Shown here: positions 54,990 through 64,000 of the stretch, piece after piece | How positions within the stretch are numbered: position 1 is the stretch's first letter | Layout of the letters: every line of letters starts with the position of its first letter | From: Methylobacterium isbiliense | Lineage (GTDB): Bacteria; Pseudomonadota; Alphaproteobacteria; Rhizobiales; Beijerinckiaceae | Direction: 5' to 3' | Assembly (NCBI RefSeq): GCF_022179325.1 | Contig: NZ_BPQQ01000037.1 | Span: forward strand, 31,682 to 95,681 | DNA: 64,000 bases | Position numbers and translations under genes: made by a program | The notes under the pieces: model-generated | Told to the model about the DNA's origin: nothing | Databases searched by the model: none | The model's input: the letters and a program-made list of their open reading frames with translations, nothing else

Positions 54990-55450
54990 TGCAGCCTCGC
55001 CGTTGAGCATGCGGCTGCGGGCTTGGCCCAGACGAAGGGCCCGGGCCGCTCATTGTCCGCGATGCTGGTGCGGTTGATCGCCGCCTGACGGTCGACGATC
55101 CCGGTGAACGGGCCGCGTCGCAGCCGCCGACGGGAGAGCGCCGAGGCGACCCCCTCGACGGCGTTGAGGAAGCGCAGGAACTCCTCGTGGCGGTGAGGCT
55201 GCATGCACCGGCCGATCACCGTGCCTTCCAGCACGTTCAGCGCCGCACACAGTGTCGTGGGTGCGGGTAGCCGGTCATCCAGACGCGAGCGGGCGGCCGG
55301 GCCGGGTGCGCCCGGGGGCTGCATCTGGCTCTTCTCGTCCATGGACAGCACCACCGCGTGGCGAGACGGGTCCATGGAGAGGCCCACGATGGCTTCCACC
55401 TTCTCGGCGAAGGCGAAGTCGGTCGAGCGCTCGGAGCTGCGCACCCGGTT
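54990..55450 (-). pseudogene. IS630-family transposase remnant with internal deletion
   Basis: On the minus strand, the segments FAFAEKVEAIVGLSMDP, VVLSMDEKSQMQ, LCAALNVLEGTVIGRCMQPHRHEEFLRFLNAVE are typical of IS630 transposases, and LRRGPFTGIVDRQAAIN and RPFVWAKPA are from the C-terminal end. They are fused directly at NAVE. In an intact protein the same LNAVE sequence occurs at two places, with the second catalytic Asp between them. The fused version thus looks like a deletion between these repeats. Ends of the element are not seen, and an N-terminal part is frameshifted or missing. Confidence 0.75.
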
Positions 55451-55588
55451 GCGTCTGCCGGCGGTGCGCCTGCCCGCTGTACCGGACCGAGTGCAACTCC
55501 GGATGCCGCAACCGGAGGGCTGTCATTCAACTGTCGCCGAACCGGCCAGAACGGCACTTCCAGCCCCTCGCGCCGGAGTGCCGCTTTC

Positions 55589-57934
55589 ATGGACTTCCAC
55601 CGCCGCTTCACCGTTCTGATGTGCACACCCACCTTCGACCCGGGCGACCTGGAGGGCGCGCGCGTCGATCAGATCGTGGCGGCGGTCGAGGGGCGCGGCT
55701 TCGAGGTGGTGCGCGCGAGGCGCGTCGAGGACGCGGCGATCGCCGTGCAGACCGATGCCGCCGTCGGTTGCCTCGTCGTCGACTGGGGCAAGCGCGGGCT
55801 CGACGGCAAGGCCGCTGCCCTGATCGACATGATGCGCAAGCGCGGCCTCGAGATGCCCATCGTCATCATGGTCCGGCGCAAGCGGCTCGAAGACATCCCG
55901 GTCGAGCTGCTCGACTTCATCGACGGCTACGTCTTCCTCGCCGAGGAGACGCCCGAATTCATCGCCCGCGGCCTGGTCAGCCGGGTCACGCAATACGCCG
56001 AGACGCTGAAGACGCCGTTCTTCGGCGCGCTCGTCGACTACGCCGAGGAGGGCAACCAGCTCTGGACCTGCCCGGGCCACAACGGCGGCATCTTCTACAA
56101 CCGTTCGCCGATCGGCCGCATCTTCGTGGAGCACCTCGGCGAGGCGATCTTCCGCGACGACCTCGACAACTCGGTTCTCGATCTCGGCGACCTCCTGACC
56201 CACGAGGGGCCGGCCCTGAAGGCCCAGAAGGAGGCCGCCCGGATCTTCGGGGCGGAGAAGACCTACTTCGTCCTCAACGGCACCTCCGCCTCGAACAAGA
56301 TCGTGCTCGGCTCGCTGGTGGCCGAGGGCGACCTCGTCCTGTTCGACCGCAACAACCACAAGGCTGCCCATCACGGCGCCCTGATGGTCGCCGGCGGCAT
56401 CCCGATCTTCCTCGAGACGGACCGCAACGCCTACGGGCTGATCGGCCCGATCTTCCACGAGGCCCTCGACGAGACGCGGATCCGCGAGAAGATCCGCAAC
56501 AACCCGCACGTGAGCGACCCCGAGGCGTGGCGCCGGGAGCGCCCGTTCCGCGTCGCGGTGATCGAGCAATGCACCTACGACGGCACGATCTACGACGCCC
56601 AGGAGATCGTCGAGCGCATCGGCCACCTGTGCGACTACATCCTGTTCGACGAGGCCTGGGCGGGCTTCATGAAGTTCCACCCGCTCTACGCGCGACGCTT
56701 CGCCATGGGGCTGACGGGTCTCGACGAGACCTCGCCGGGCATCGTTGCCACCCAGTCGACCCACAAGCAGCTCGCGAGCTTCTCCCAGGCCTCGCAGATC
56801 CACACCCGCGACGGCCACATCCGCGGCCAGACCCGGCGGGTCGAGCACCGGCGGTTCAACGAGAGCTTCCTGGTGCACGCCTCGACCTCGCCCTTCTATC
56901 CGCTCTTCGCCTCCCTGGACGTCGGCGCGCAGATGATGAAGGGCCGCTCGGGCGTCGTGCTGTGGGACGACACGATCCGGCTCGGGATCGAGTGGCGCAA
57001 GAAGGTGCGGGCGATCCGGCGGGAGTTCGAGGAGAAGGAGACCGACCCGAAGCGGCGCTGGTTCTTCGACCCCTTCGTGCCGGACACGGTGACGGGGCCG
57101 GACGGCACCGAGATGCTGTGGGAGGCCGTGCCGACCGACGCGCTTGCCGCCGAACCCCGCTACTGGGAGCTGGCACCGGGCGCCGCGTGGCACGGCTTCA
57201 CCAAGGTGGCGCCGGGCTTCGCGATGACCGACCCGAACAAGCTCACCGTGCTCACGCCCGGCTTCGACCGAACCACGGGCGAGTACGCCGAGCATGGCAT
57301 CCCGGCACCGATCGTCGCGCAGTACCTGCGCGAGAACCGGATCGTCGCCGAGAAGAACGACCTGAACTCGCTGCTCTTCCTGCTCACCCCGGGGGTCGAG
57401 TCCTCGAAGGCCGGCACGCTGATCTCGGGCCTCGTCGCCTTCAAGCGGCTGCACGACGACAATGCGCTCCTGGAGGACGCGATCCCCGAATTCGTCCGGC
57501 GGCGCCCCGGCCGCTACCGGGGTCTTCGCCTGCGCGACCTCTGCGCCGACCTGCACGCCTTCCACCGCGAGCACGGCACCTCGGCGTTGCAGCGGCGGCA
57601 GTTCATGCCCGAGCACCTGCCCGAGATGGCCCTGCCGCCGAAGCGGGCCGCGCAGCTGCTGACCCGCAACGCGGTCGACTACGTGCCCATCGCCGAGGCC
57701 GCGGGGCGGATCGCCACGACCTTGATGCTGGTCTACCCGCCGGGGATCGGCACCGTGCTGCCGGGCGAGCGGCTCGACGAGCGGGCCAAGCCGATGCTCG
57801 ACTACCTCACGATGTTCGAAGCCTCGGCGAACCTGTTTCCCGGATTTGAGGCGGAGATCCAGGGCGTCTACCGCGAGGTCGGGCCGGACGGGCGCGTCCG
57901 CTTCCACACCTACGTCGCGCGCGAGGACGCCTGA
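55589..57934 (+). CDS. Fold-type-I Arg/Lys/Orn decarboxylase (AdiA/SpeF-type)
   Basis: PLP enzyme of 781 residues. The N-terminal receiver-like wing (about 8-130) is followed by the PLP domain, with the STHKQLASFSQ lysine (Lys393) and FDEAWAGF. A C-terminal domain is also present. Substrate is arginine, lysine or ornithine; the sequence alone does not decide. It starts about 140 bp beyond an IS630 remnant on the other strand, and GGAG lies 11 bases before the ATG. It is tightly followed by an acetyltransferase. Confidence 0.9.
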   Translation: MDFHRRFTVLMCTPTFDPGDLEGARVDQIVAAVEGRGFEVVRARRVEDAAIAVQTDAAVGCLVVDWGKRGLDGKAAALIDMMRKRGLEMPIVIMVRRKRLEDIPVELLDFIDGYVFLAEETPEFIARGLVSRVTQYAETLKTPFFGALVDYAEEGNQLWTCPGHNGGIFYNRSPIGRIFVEHLGEAIFRDDLDNSVLDLGDLLTHEGPALKAQKEAARIFGAEKTYFVLNGTSASNKIVLGSLVAEGDLVLFDRNNHKAAHHGALMVAGGIPIFLETDRNAYGLIGPIFHEALDETRIREKIRNNPHVSDPEAWRRERPFRVAVIEQCTYDGTIYDAQEIVERIGHLCDYILFDEAWAGFMKFHPLYARRFAMGLTGLDETSPGIVATQSTHKQLASFSQASQIHTRDGHIRGQTRRVEHRRFNESFLVHASTSPFYPLFASLDVGAQMMKGRSGVVLWDDTIRLGIEWRKKVRAIRREFEEKETDPKRRWFFDPFVPDTVTGPDGTEMLWEAVPTDALAAEPRYWELAPGAAWHGFTKVAPGFAMTDPNKLTVLTPGFDRTTGEYAEHGIPAPIVAQYLRENRIVAEKNDLNSLLFLLTPGVESSKAGTLISGLVAFKRLHDDNALLEDAIPEFVRRRPGRYRGLRLRDLCADLHAFHREHGTSALQRRQFMPEHLPEMALPPKRAAQLLTRNAVDYVPIAEAAGRIATTLMLVYPPGIGTVLPGERLDERAKPMLDYLTMFEASANLFPGFEAEIQGVYREVGPDGRVRFHTYVAREDA

Positions 57935-58545
57935 TGACGGCCGTCCCGCGTCCCGCCCCGTGCCCGGACGTCGTGATCCGGCCCTCGTCCGACGCGGACG
58001 TGGCGGCGATGATCGCGATTTACGAGCACCACATCCGCCGCGGCGTGGGCGACACCGGCGACTTCGAGGAGGAGCGCCTGCTGCCCGACGACCTCAAGCG
58101 GCGCCGCAAGACCATGCGCCGCAAGCGCCTGCCCCACCTCGTCGCCGAGCGCCACGGTGCCGTCGCGGGCTACGCCTATGCGGTGCCGTTCCGCAAGCGC
58201 CCGGCCTACCGCTTCACGCTCAAGCACTCGATCTACGTCCACCCCGAGCACCTGCACGCCGGCATCGGCCGGCGGCTGCTGCCGGCGCTGATCGAGGCCT
58301 GCGCGGCGGGCGGCTACCGGCAGATGATCGGCTACATCGATGCCCGCAACGAGGCCTCGCTGCGCCTGCACGAGGCCTGCGGGTTCGTCCGCGTCGGCTA
58401 CCTGGCGGCGGTCGGGTACAAGTACGGTCGCTGGAGCGACAGCGTCATGGTCCAGTGCAAGCTCGGCACCGGGTCGGACGACCAACCTCCTCCCCGCTGG
58501 AGTCCGGCCTCTCCGCGCGACGGCGGCGAGTGGTCAGACCGTTAA
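57934..58545 (+). CDS. GNAT acetyltransferase (phosphinothricin/Pat-like)
   Basis: Protein of 203 residues starting at the ATG that shares one base with the previous stop. Motifs IAIYEHHIRRGVG, YVHPEHLHAGIGRRLLPALIE and IGYIDARNEASLRLHEACGFVRVG match the Pat-like GNAT group, which N-acetylates small amino compounds. Overlap with the amino-acid decarboxylase gene suggests it may acetylate the amine product (for example agmatine, putrescine or cadaverine), which is an inference. Confidence 0.85.
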   Translation: MTAVPRPAPCPDVVIRPSSDADVAAMIAIYEHHIRRGVGDTGDFEEERLLPDDLKRRRKTMRRKRLPHLVAERHGAVAGYAYAVPFRKRPAYRFTLKHSIYVHPEHLHAGIGRRLLPALIEACAAGGYRQMIGYIDARNEASLRLHEACGFVRVGYLAAVGYKYGRWSDSVMVQCKLGTGSDDQPPPRWSPASPRDGGEWSDR

Positions 58546-59560
58546 GGTGCACACGTCCGCAAGGCGCAGCCGCGCCCGGACCCTGCGGTGAACCCTCGCC
58601 GTGGACCGAGCTGCCGATGAAGGCAGGGTGGTTCGCGTTCATCCCCCCGTCGTAGCGATACACTCGATCGGCATCATCAGTGACATACTCTTGTTATTGG
58701 TGCATTTTCCCGACAAATTCGCGGGAATGCAAGATGCCGCACCGTCATACAAGTACGTTCCATTGAAGGCTTGAGCATCTTTGCTCATGCCCACTGCATT
58801 CTGTGGGCTCTCTATGGCTTTCAGCTGGAATTCAGCGCGTCATGCTGTGGGGGCAAGGCGAGTGGCGCCCGCCCCGGAAGTCGAGACGCCTGAGCAGGTT
58901 TGCCGCCAAGGCCCTCACGAGTGCGGGCATCTTCCTCGTCTTGGGTTTGGCGCTGATGGTCGCGGGCGGCTTCAGGTCATCGGTCGTTCGGCCCGCGTGA
59001 TCGCAACAGGCAGCGCTTGCATCAATGATGGTGCCGGCCACGCCAAACGTGAGCCTGATACCTGCACCGCAGGTCGGGGATCGATGACGAGGGGCCCGTG
59101 CCGCTGCGTCGCATGGGGCTTGCCGCGGTTCCGACCCGCGCGCGGGAGGTCCTCTCCCGACCTGATAACCCGGCTCGCACCGGAGATGTCCTAGGGGGTT
59201 GTCCGCAGGAACTGGGCGCCGCTCGTCCCGGTTCGACTCGGTGCAGTCCCGGCCGTTGCCTTTGCCGCAGGCCGGTCGCGTCTACGTCGCCTGGCTCATG
59301 GGTCCGGAGCGGCTCTAAGGCATCATCGACAGAGGGGATGCCCACAAGAATTACGCATGTTATTGCTTCGAATAATCGAACGAAGATAGATGACATCAGC
59401 GATCTGAACTCCTGAAGCGTAATATTTCTGTCATTTCGCGCCCTGTTTAAGCTCGATAAAAAGCACAATCCTGCCTTCTGATGCATCAATCCGCTTCTAT
59501 TGTAAGCCACCTGCGCTCTCCCACAGTTTCTGAAACCTCTCGACACTTCTGAGGTGTGCC
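58546..59560. other. Gene-poor, lower-GC region
   Basis: About 1 kb with clearly lower GC than the rest, notably 58660-58760 and 59310-59480. It holds mostly short frames. It could be leftover mobile DNA. One candidate small membrane-protein frame is listed separately (58842-59000). No terminator, RNA or transposase was recognised with confidence. Confidence 0.45.
58842..59000 (+). CDS. Possible 52-residue membrane protein
   Basis: A frame starting MLWGQGEW with a basic stretch (RPPRKSRRLSRFAAK) followed by a hydrophobic segment SAGIFLVLGLALMVAGG, a plausible tail-anchored peptide. No strong ribosome site is seen. Coding is uncertain. Confidence 0.3.
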   Translation: MLWGQGEWRPPRKSRRLSRFAAKALTSAGIFLVLGLALMVAGGFRSSVVRPA

Positions 59561-60304
59561 ATGGCGGATCAAGACGGTGGGCTCTTCGCACAGAATCGGG
59601 GCCATAGCCCGGCTCGTACGCCAGAATCGGACGCCGCGCGGTCCTGGCCGGGTCACCGACAGGGCCGACAGGATGCTCCCAGCGACCATGCAGGCCTTGG
59701 CATGGTGGGGCTCGCCCTTGCAGCAGTTGCCGGCGTGGCCGCCATCAGTCTGATCGGCACCCAAATGGGCACGCCTGGAACTCGGACGAGAATGGGTCCG
59801 AACCGCCGGTCCGGTGCGGGGCAAGAGCCGGACATCGAACGCTCGATCACGATTGAGGATGTGCCTCAGGACGAGCTTTACCGGCGCTGGCGCGATCCGG
59901 ATACCTTGCGGCGGATCATGGCGCCCATTGCGGATATTCAATCCAAGGGTGATGGCCAGTCTCGTTGGAGCGCCGGACACAATCTTGGCTCCTGGGACAT
60001 GCGCTTGGCGGATGATCAGCCCGGCGAATACATCCGCTGGCAGGCACAGGGGGAGGGGGCTCTCATCCGCGAGGCATCCGTGCGCTTCCGCCCCGCTGCG
60101 GGCAATCGCGGCACGGTCGTCGTCCTGCGCGCCAGCCTCGATCCACCCGGCGGCATGCTCGGCCGGGTCGCCACCCGGATGCTGAACAACACGGTGCCGG
60201 CAGCGCTTGCGAGCAAGTCGCTGCACTACTTCAAGGCCCTCGTGCAGACCGGAGAGATCCCGACGACGGAGCGTCAGCCGGCGGCCCGGCCCGACCCTCG
60301 CTGA
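59561..60304 (+). CDS. SRPBCC-fold membrane-anchored protein
   Basis: Protein of 247 residues. It has a membrane segment (GLGMVGLALAAVAGVAAISLIG, about 46-67) and a C-terminal domain (about 90-235) that looks like a START/Bet-v-1 (SRPBCC) cyclase/dehydrase-type domain: RSITIEDVPQDELYRRWRDPDTLRRIMAPI, DDQPGEYIRWQAQGEG, GGMLGRVATRMLN. This type is often next to a zinc alcohol dehydrogenase, as here (14 bp). A lipid or small-molecule binding role is inferred. Confidence 0.75.
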   Translation: MADQDGGLFAQNRGHSPARTPESDAARSWPGHRQGRQDAPSDHAGLGMVGLALAAVAGVAAISLIGTQMGTPGTRTRMGPNRRSGAGQEPDIERSITIEDVPQDELYRRWRDPDTLRRIMAPIADIQSKGDGQSRWSAGHNLGSWDMRLADDQPGEYIRWQAQGEGALIREASVRFRPAAGNRGTVVVLRASLDPPGGMLGRVATRMLNNTVPAALASKSLHYFKALVQTGEIPTTERQPAARPDPR

Positions 60305-60318
60305 CGAGGAGGATTCTG

Positions 60319-61488
60319 ATGCGTGCCCTCATCTGGAACGGCGTCAACGACCTGCGCGTCGAGACCGTCAAGGATCCCGAGATCGTCAATCCGCGTGATT
60401 GCATCCTGCGGGTGACCATGTCGACCACCTGCGGTTCGGACCTGCACTTCATCGATGGCTACATCCCGACCATGAAGGCCGGTGACGTGATCGGTCACGA
60501 GTTCATGGGCGTGGTCGAGGACGTCGGGCCTGAGGTGAAGAAGGTCAAGAAGGGGGACCGGGTCGTCGTGCCGTCCTTCATCACCTGCGGCCAGTGCCGG
60601 TACTGCAAGAGCAAACTGTATTCGCTGTGCGACAACACGCATCCCAAACCCGAGCTGCAAGAGCCCGTCTTCGGGTATCCGACCGCCGGGATCTACGGAT
60701 ACACCCACGCATTCGGCGGCTATGCCGGGGCACACGCCCAGTATGTGCGCGTGCCGTTTGCCGACAACGACTGCTTCAAGGTGCCGGATGGCCTGCCGGA
60801 CGAGCAGGTGCTGTTTCTGTCCGATGCCGCCCCGACCGGCTACATGGGGGCGGACTTCTGCAACATCCAGCCCGGCGATGTGGTGGCCGTCTGGGGCTGC
60901 GGCGGTGTCGGTCTGATGGCCCAGAAAAGCGCCTTCCTGATGGGGGCCGAACGGGTCATCGGGGTCGACCGCCTGCCCGAGCGGCTGCAGATGGCCCGCG
61001 AGCATGTCGGCTCCGAAACCATCAACTACGCGGAGGTCGACAGCGTCCTGGAGGTGCTCAGGGAGATGACGGGCGGCCGGGGCCCCGACGCCTGCATCGA
61101 CGCCGTCGGCATGGAGGCGCACGGGACCGGTCTGCAATACGCCTACGACCGCGCCAAGCAACTCGCGTTCATGCACACGGATCGCGGCCAAGCACTGCGC
61201 GAGGCAATCCTGGCCTGCCGCAAAGGGGGGATACTGTCGATCCTGGGCGTCTACGGCGTGATGGACAAATTTCCCATCGGAGCGATCATGAACAAGGGCC
61301 TGACCGTGCGCACGGCCCAGCAGCATGGGCAGGCTTACATGGACCGCCTGCTCGACCATGCCCAGAAGGGGGAACTGAACCCGTCGTTCCTGGCGACGCA
61401 TCGCTTCCCGCTCGAAGATGCACCGCGTGGCTACGCCATGTTCAAGCACAAGAATGACGGCTGCGTTCGTTCCGTCTTCATTCCCTGA
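60319..61488 (+). CDS. Zinc-dependent alcohol dehydrogenase, formaldehyde-dehydrogenase-like
   Basis: NAD(P)-dependent enzyme of 389 residues. Catalytic zinc motif TTCGSDLHFIDG and GHEFMGVVEDVG, structural zinc cysteines in CGQCRYCKSKLYSLC, and Rossmann GCGGVGLMA. It resembles glutathione-independent formaldehyde dehydrogenases and related zinc enzymes. In a methylotroph this could aid formaldehyde detoxification, but main C1 routes use other enzymes. It is cotranscribed with the SRPBCC gene. Confidence 0.9.
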   Translation: MRALIWNGVNDLRVETVKDPEIVNPRDCILRVTMSTTCGSDLHFIDGYIPTMKAGDVIGHEFMGVVEDVGPEVKKVKKGDRVVVPSFITCGQCRYCKSKLYSLCDNTHPKPELQEPVFGYPTAGIYGYTHAFGGYAGAHAQYVRVPFADNDCFKVPDGLPDEQVLFLSDAAPTGYMGADFCNIQPGDVVAVWGCGGVGLMAQKSAFLMGAERVIGVDRLPERLQMAREHVGSETINYAEVDSVLEVLREMTGGRGPDACIDAVGMEAHGTGLQYAYDRAKQLAFMHTDRGQALREAILACRKGGILSILGVYGVMDKFPIGAIMNKGLTVRTAQQHGQAYMDRLLDHAQKGELNPSFLATHRFPLEDAPRGYAMFKHKNDGCVRSVFIP

Positions 61489-62541
61489 ACAGTCGGCCGC
61501 CTCTTGAGAAACAATATGGCTCCGATGTCGATTGAGCTGCAGGACGCAGCCTCGAGCGTCTGTGGCACGTCAGGCATGGAAACCTGAAGCGCCCTGACCA
61601 CAATCGCGGCCCTCGCATGCGCGGGAGCGCGGTTCGACTGGACGATAGACGCTGGTCGTCGAACTCCGCACTCCAGCGGCGGGGGACGTTCTCGGTATCG
61701 GCGCCCGCATCATCGAGCGCCCGGCGCTACTTGCTCATCTCGACCGGCTTGAAACCGTTCGCGATCGGACTCGCCACCTTCACGCCGGTGAGGTTGTCGG
61801 AAGCCACGGTCGAACCTCGTCGGGCAAGGATCAGGCCCGATCGGGCCAGCCCCATGCTGGAGCCGTCACCGCACGCTGCGGGGAACGGGTACGTGCGTCG
61901 TGAGAATCCGTCCGCTCGCGGACAGGGCGACAGGCAGTGGCAAGCGGGGCAACCAACACCTGACCGGGGTCACGCCGCGCTCTTGGACCACGCTCAGGAG
62001 CCATAACCCGACGCCGGCCCGCTTCCACCGCATGAGCGGCGTCGATCCTGGGCGTCGTCCTGCCCTTCGGCCGACAGGCCTCGACGAGTGGCTCCAACTC
62101 GCCCCGTAGCCCGTCCGACAGCATCGCTCCTCCTCGCTCAAGAGCGGCGAAACGCCCCCCATGTGGTGGCTCAAGCGATCACAGGCCATCGTTCAGCCTC
62201 GCCAAAGCGATGTATGCAGCGCAATCATCCGCTCTCGTTGAGCGCAGCCTAGCCATGTGCTCGCTCGGGCACGAAGGCATAGAGCGCGATGTCGAAAGCT
62301 AAGGTCAGGTGGCGCTATGCCGAAGCGGCTTCAGGGCAGCGCATGAAAATTGCGTGCAGCAGGTTTGGTCCAAAGAGAATTGCTGACTAGGAATGAAATC
62401 CTGGATTTATTCATCAGGAAGTATCATGGCTAATTGATCTTTCTGCACATTGGACACAGCGGCCTGACTGAAGACGGTGGCTGCCGGTTCAAGCCTGGAA
62501 CCTGGGTCGGCCACGTCGCCACGGGACAGGCAGGAGCCGCC
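61489..62541. other. Gene-poor region with IS debris
   Basis: About 1 kb with no full gene. It includes the IS5-type remnant at about 61950-62124 and an AT-rich patch at 62340-62440 ahead of the PAS gene, which may contain its promoter. The rest shows no recognisable coding feature. Confidence 0.45.
61950..62124 (-). pseudogene. IS5-type transposase remnant
   Basis: On the minus strand, MLSDGLRGELEPLVEACRPKG (from 62124) is the start of an IS5-family transposase, preceded by GAGGAGGAGCG. A little further on, in another frame, MRWKRAGVGLWLLSVVQERGV matches a later part of the same family. The two pieces are brought together by a deletion and a frameshift. Inverted ends were not found. Confidence 0.6.
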
Positions 62542-64000
62542 ATGGAATCCGGAAATTTCCTCACGGGTGGTGGCCGAATGGCCATCCGCATTCGCGAGCA
62601 CGACTGGAGCTCCACGTCCCTCGGCCCCGTCGACGCGTGGCCGGATGCGTTGCAGTCCACATTGAGCATCATGCTCAACTCGGCCTTTCCGACCTACCTC
62701 GCCTGGGGGCCCGACCTCATCAGCTTCTACAACGACGCGTACCGGCCCATCCTGGGCATTAAGCCCGAGGCGCTCGGGCGCCCGTTCTCCAAGGTCTGGG
62801 GCGAGGCATGGGACCAAGTCGGGCCGGTGGCGGAGCGCGCGCTTCGCGGTGAGCCAAGCTATCTGGAGGACTATACCGTTACGGTGGACCGTGACGGATC
62901 TCCGGAGGACACCCTCTGGACCTTTGCCTACTCACCGGTCCGGGACGAACGCGGCAGCGTGCAAGGCGTACTCTGTCATGTGTACGAAACCACCACGCGA
63001 ATCTCCACGGAGAAGCGACTCCGAGCCGCCTTGCGGGAGATCGAGGCGCAGCAAGCGCGCTTCGGCACACTGATCGAGCATCTCCCTTTCGCGGCTGGCC
63101 TGTTCGGGGCGGATGGGCGGGCATTGCTCGCCAATCCGCTGTGTCGGCGGTTCCTTCCGCGCGGCAGGGCTCCCACCCTGGATCTGGACATGCAGTCCCA
63201 GTGGACCGGCTTCGACACGGATGAGCGGGTTTTGGGTCCGCGCGATTACCCCTTCGCGCGGGCGATGCGGGGCGAGGTCGTGCAGGACATGAGCTTCCTG
63301 CACCGCTCCGAGGAGGGACGCGAGTGCTGGATGCGCGTCAGCGCCATCCCGGTGCGGGAACGCAATGGCAGTATTCCGTTGGCCATCATCGTGATGCAGG
63401 ACATCGATCGGGAGAAGCGGGCCGAGGCGGCCCTGCGCGAGAGCGAGGAGCGCTTCCGGCGCTTCGCCGCACATACGGCCAACGTGCTCTGGCTCGCCGA
63501 CCTGCAGAGCGGGCAGCTCGACTATCTCAGCCCCGCCTTCGCGCAGGTCTGGGGCATGCCCGCCGGGCACATGCCGGACCTCGCAGGTTGGCTCGCCAGC
63601 GTCCACCCGGAGGACCGCGACGCCGCGGCACGAGCGCTGGAGCGGGTGAGGGGTGGCGAGACACTGGTGTTGGAGTACCGCGTCCTGCGCGCCTCGGACG
63701 GCGCGGTGCGCCGCATCCGCGACACCTTCTTCCCGATCCCCGGCATCGACGGGCACATCCGCTTCGTGGGCGGGATCGCGCAGGACGTCACGACCGACAC
63801 GGCCTTGCGCGCCTACGTGGTCGCAGCCGGGGATCAGGCCCGGCACGGCCTCGCGGCCGCCCTGCAGGCCGCCGGGTACGAGGTGCAGGCCTTTGCGAGC
63901 GGTCAGGCCCTCCTCACGATCGCCGGCTCGCTGCTGCCGGGCTGCGTCGTGCTCGATCTGGAGGAAGCGAGCGGCTTGGTGACCGCAAGCGCGCTCAAGG
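62542..64000 (+). CDS. PAS-PAS-PAS-receiver signalling protein (cut by window end)
   Basis: At least 486 residues. The N-terminal PAS fold (about 20-155: [34 protein letters not shown]) resembles that in many hybrid kinases. A second PAS (about 170-290) and a third (about 305-420) follow. A receiver-like domain begins at about 424 ([14 protein letters not shown], then [10 protein letters not shown] with Asp472 as likely phosphoacceptor). No His-kinase (HisKA/HATPase) domain lies between. The C-terminus may carry an output domain outside the window. GGAG precedes the ATG. Confidence 0.8.
   Translation, partial: MESGNFLTGGGRMAIRIREHDWSSTSLGPVDAWPDALQSTLSIMLNSAFPTYLAWGPDLISFYNDAYRPILGIKPEALGRPFSKVWGEAWDQVGPVAERALRGEPSYLEDYTVTVDRDGSPEDTLWTFAYSPVRDERGSVQGVLCHVYETTTRISTEKRLRAALREIEAQQARFGTLIEHLPFAAGLFGADGRALLANPLCRRFLPRGRAPTLDLDMQSQWTGFDTDERVLGPRDYPFARAMRGEVVQDMSFLHRSEEGRECWMRVSAIPVRERNGSIPLAIIVMQDIDREKRAEAALRESEERFRRFAAHTANVLWLADLQSGQLDYLSPAFAQVWGMPAGHMPDLAGWLASVHPEDRDAAARALERVRGGETLVLEYRVLRASDGAVRRIRDTFFPIPGIDGHIRFVGGIAQDVTTDTALRAYVVAAGDQARHGLAAALQAAGYEVQAFASGQALLTIAGSLLPGCVVLDLEEASGLVTASALK

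Noticed and set aside
55358-55588. Longer N-terminus for the amino-acid decarboxylase (start at 55358)
   Set aside because: This stretch overlaps the IS630 remnant, lacks similarity to decarboxylases, and the ATG at 55589 has a ribosome-binding sequence and gives the normal family length.

Overview
The window is chromosomal DNA of a very GC-rich alphaproteobacterium in the order Rhizobiales/Hyphomicrobiales. A Methylobacterium or Methylorubrum relative fits best; this is inferred from the gene set and composition and was not tested by alignment. Supporting signs are FtcR and FlaF flagellar regulators, a CtrA-type TTAA-N7-TTAA box, an alphaproteobacterial GTTC-N7-GTTC SOS box upstream of ssb, an alpha-r8/mmgR (suhB-type) small RNA, a speF-type leader on ornithine decarboxylase, and Rhizobiales-style REP hairpins. 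No rRNA, tRNA, CRISPR array or intact prophage was seen.

Layout. 1-6 kb: end of a flagellar cluster on the minus strand (fliI partial, flgF, a DUF1217 protein, a membrane protein), a PilZ protein and the regulator ftcR with a CtrA box upstream. 6-16 kb: housekeeping genes (folC, accD, trpA, an orphan quaternary-amine ABC ATPase, a LysR/cysteine-hydrolase divergent pair, priA, a Trm112-like protein) and a second flagellar gene, flaF. 16-28 kb: small exported proteins, a phosphoesterase, an exbB-exbD-tonB operon, a ROK protein that looks circularly permuted, a receiver-only response regulator, a WD40 protein, a GST, a methionine aminopeptidase, a Sel1-repeat protein and mutM. 28-32 kb: ubiE, ubiB and coaBC. 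32-36 kb: a malonate module (malonyl-CoA decarboxylase matA, malonyl-CoA synthetase matB, divergent GntR regulator matR) with a 14-bp tandem duplication over the matB start codon. 36-39.3 kb: an MFS transporter, ssb and the small RNA gene.

39.3-45 kb is the most unusual block. An epoxide-hydrolase-like protein and an L,D-transpeptidase are followed by two tiny exported proteins, then a secreted caspase-fold/Sel1 protein and a secreted DUF4384 protein four bases apart. 45-52 kb: acetyltransferases, type III ornithine decarboxylase with its long structured leader, an OpgG/OpgD glucan protein, a GST, an MBL-fold hydrolase and an aldo/keto reductase. gyrB follows at 52.4-54.8 kb.

After gyrB the DNA is patchy and accessory. 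It holds an IS630 transposase remnant with an internal deletion, a fold-type-I arginine/lysine/ornithine decarboxylase directly beside it, an acetyltransferase, about 1 kb of lower-GC gene-poor DNA, an SRPBCC/zinc-alcohol-dehydrogenase pair, an IS5-type remnant, and a PAS-PAS-PAS-receiver signalling protein that runs off the window end.

Most genes are ordinary core metabolism. The best candidates for something undescribed are the exported caspase/DUF4384 pair with its envelope neighbours, the permuted ROK protein, the kinase-less PAS-receiver protein, and the rearranged start region of matB.
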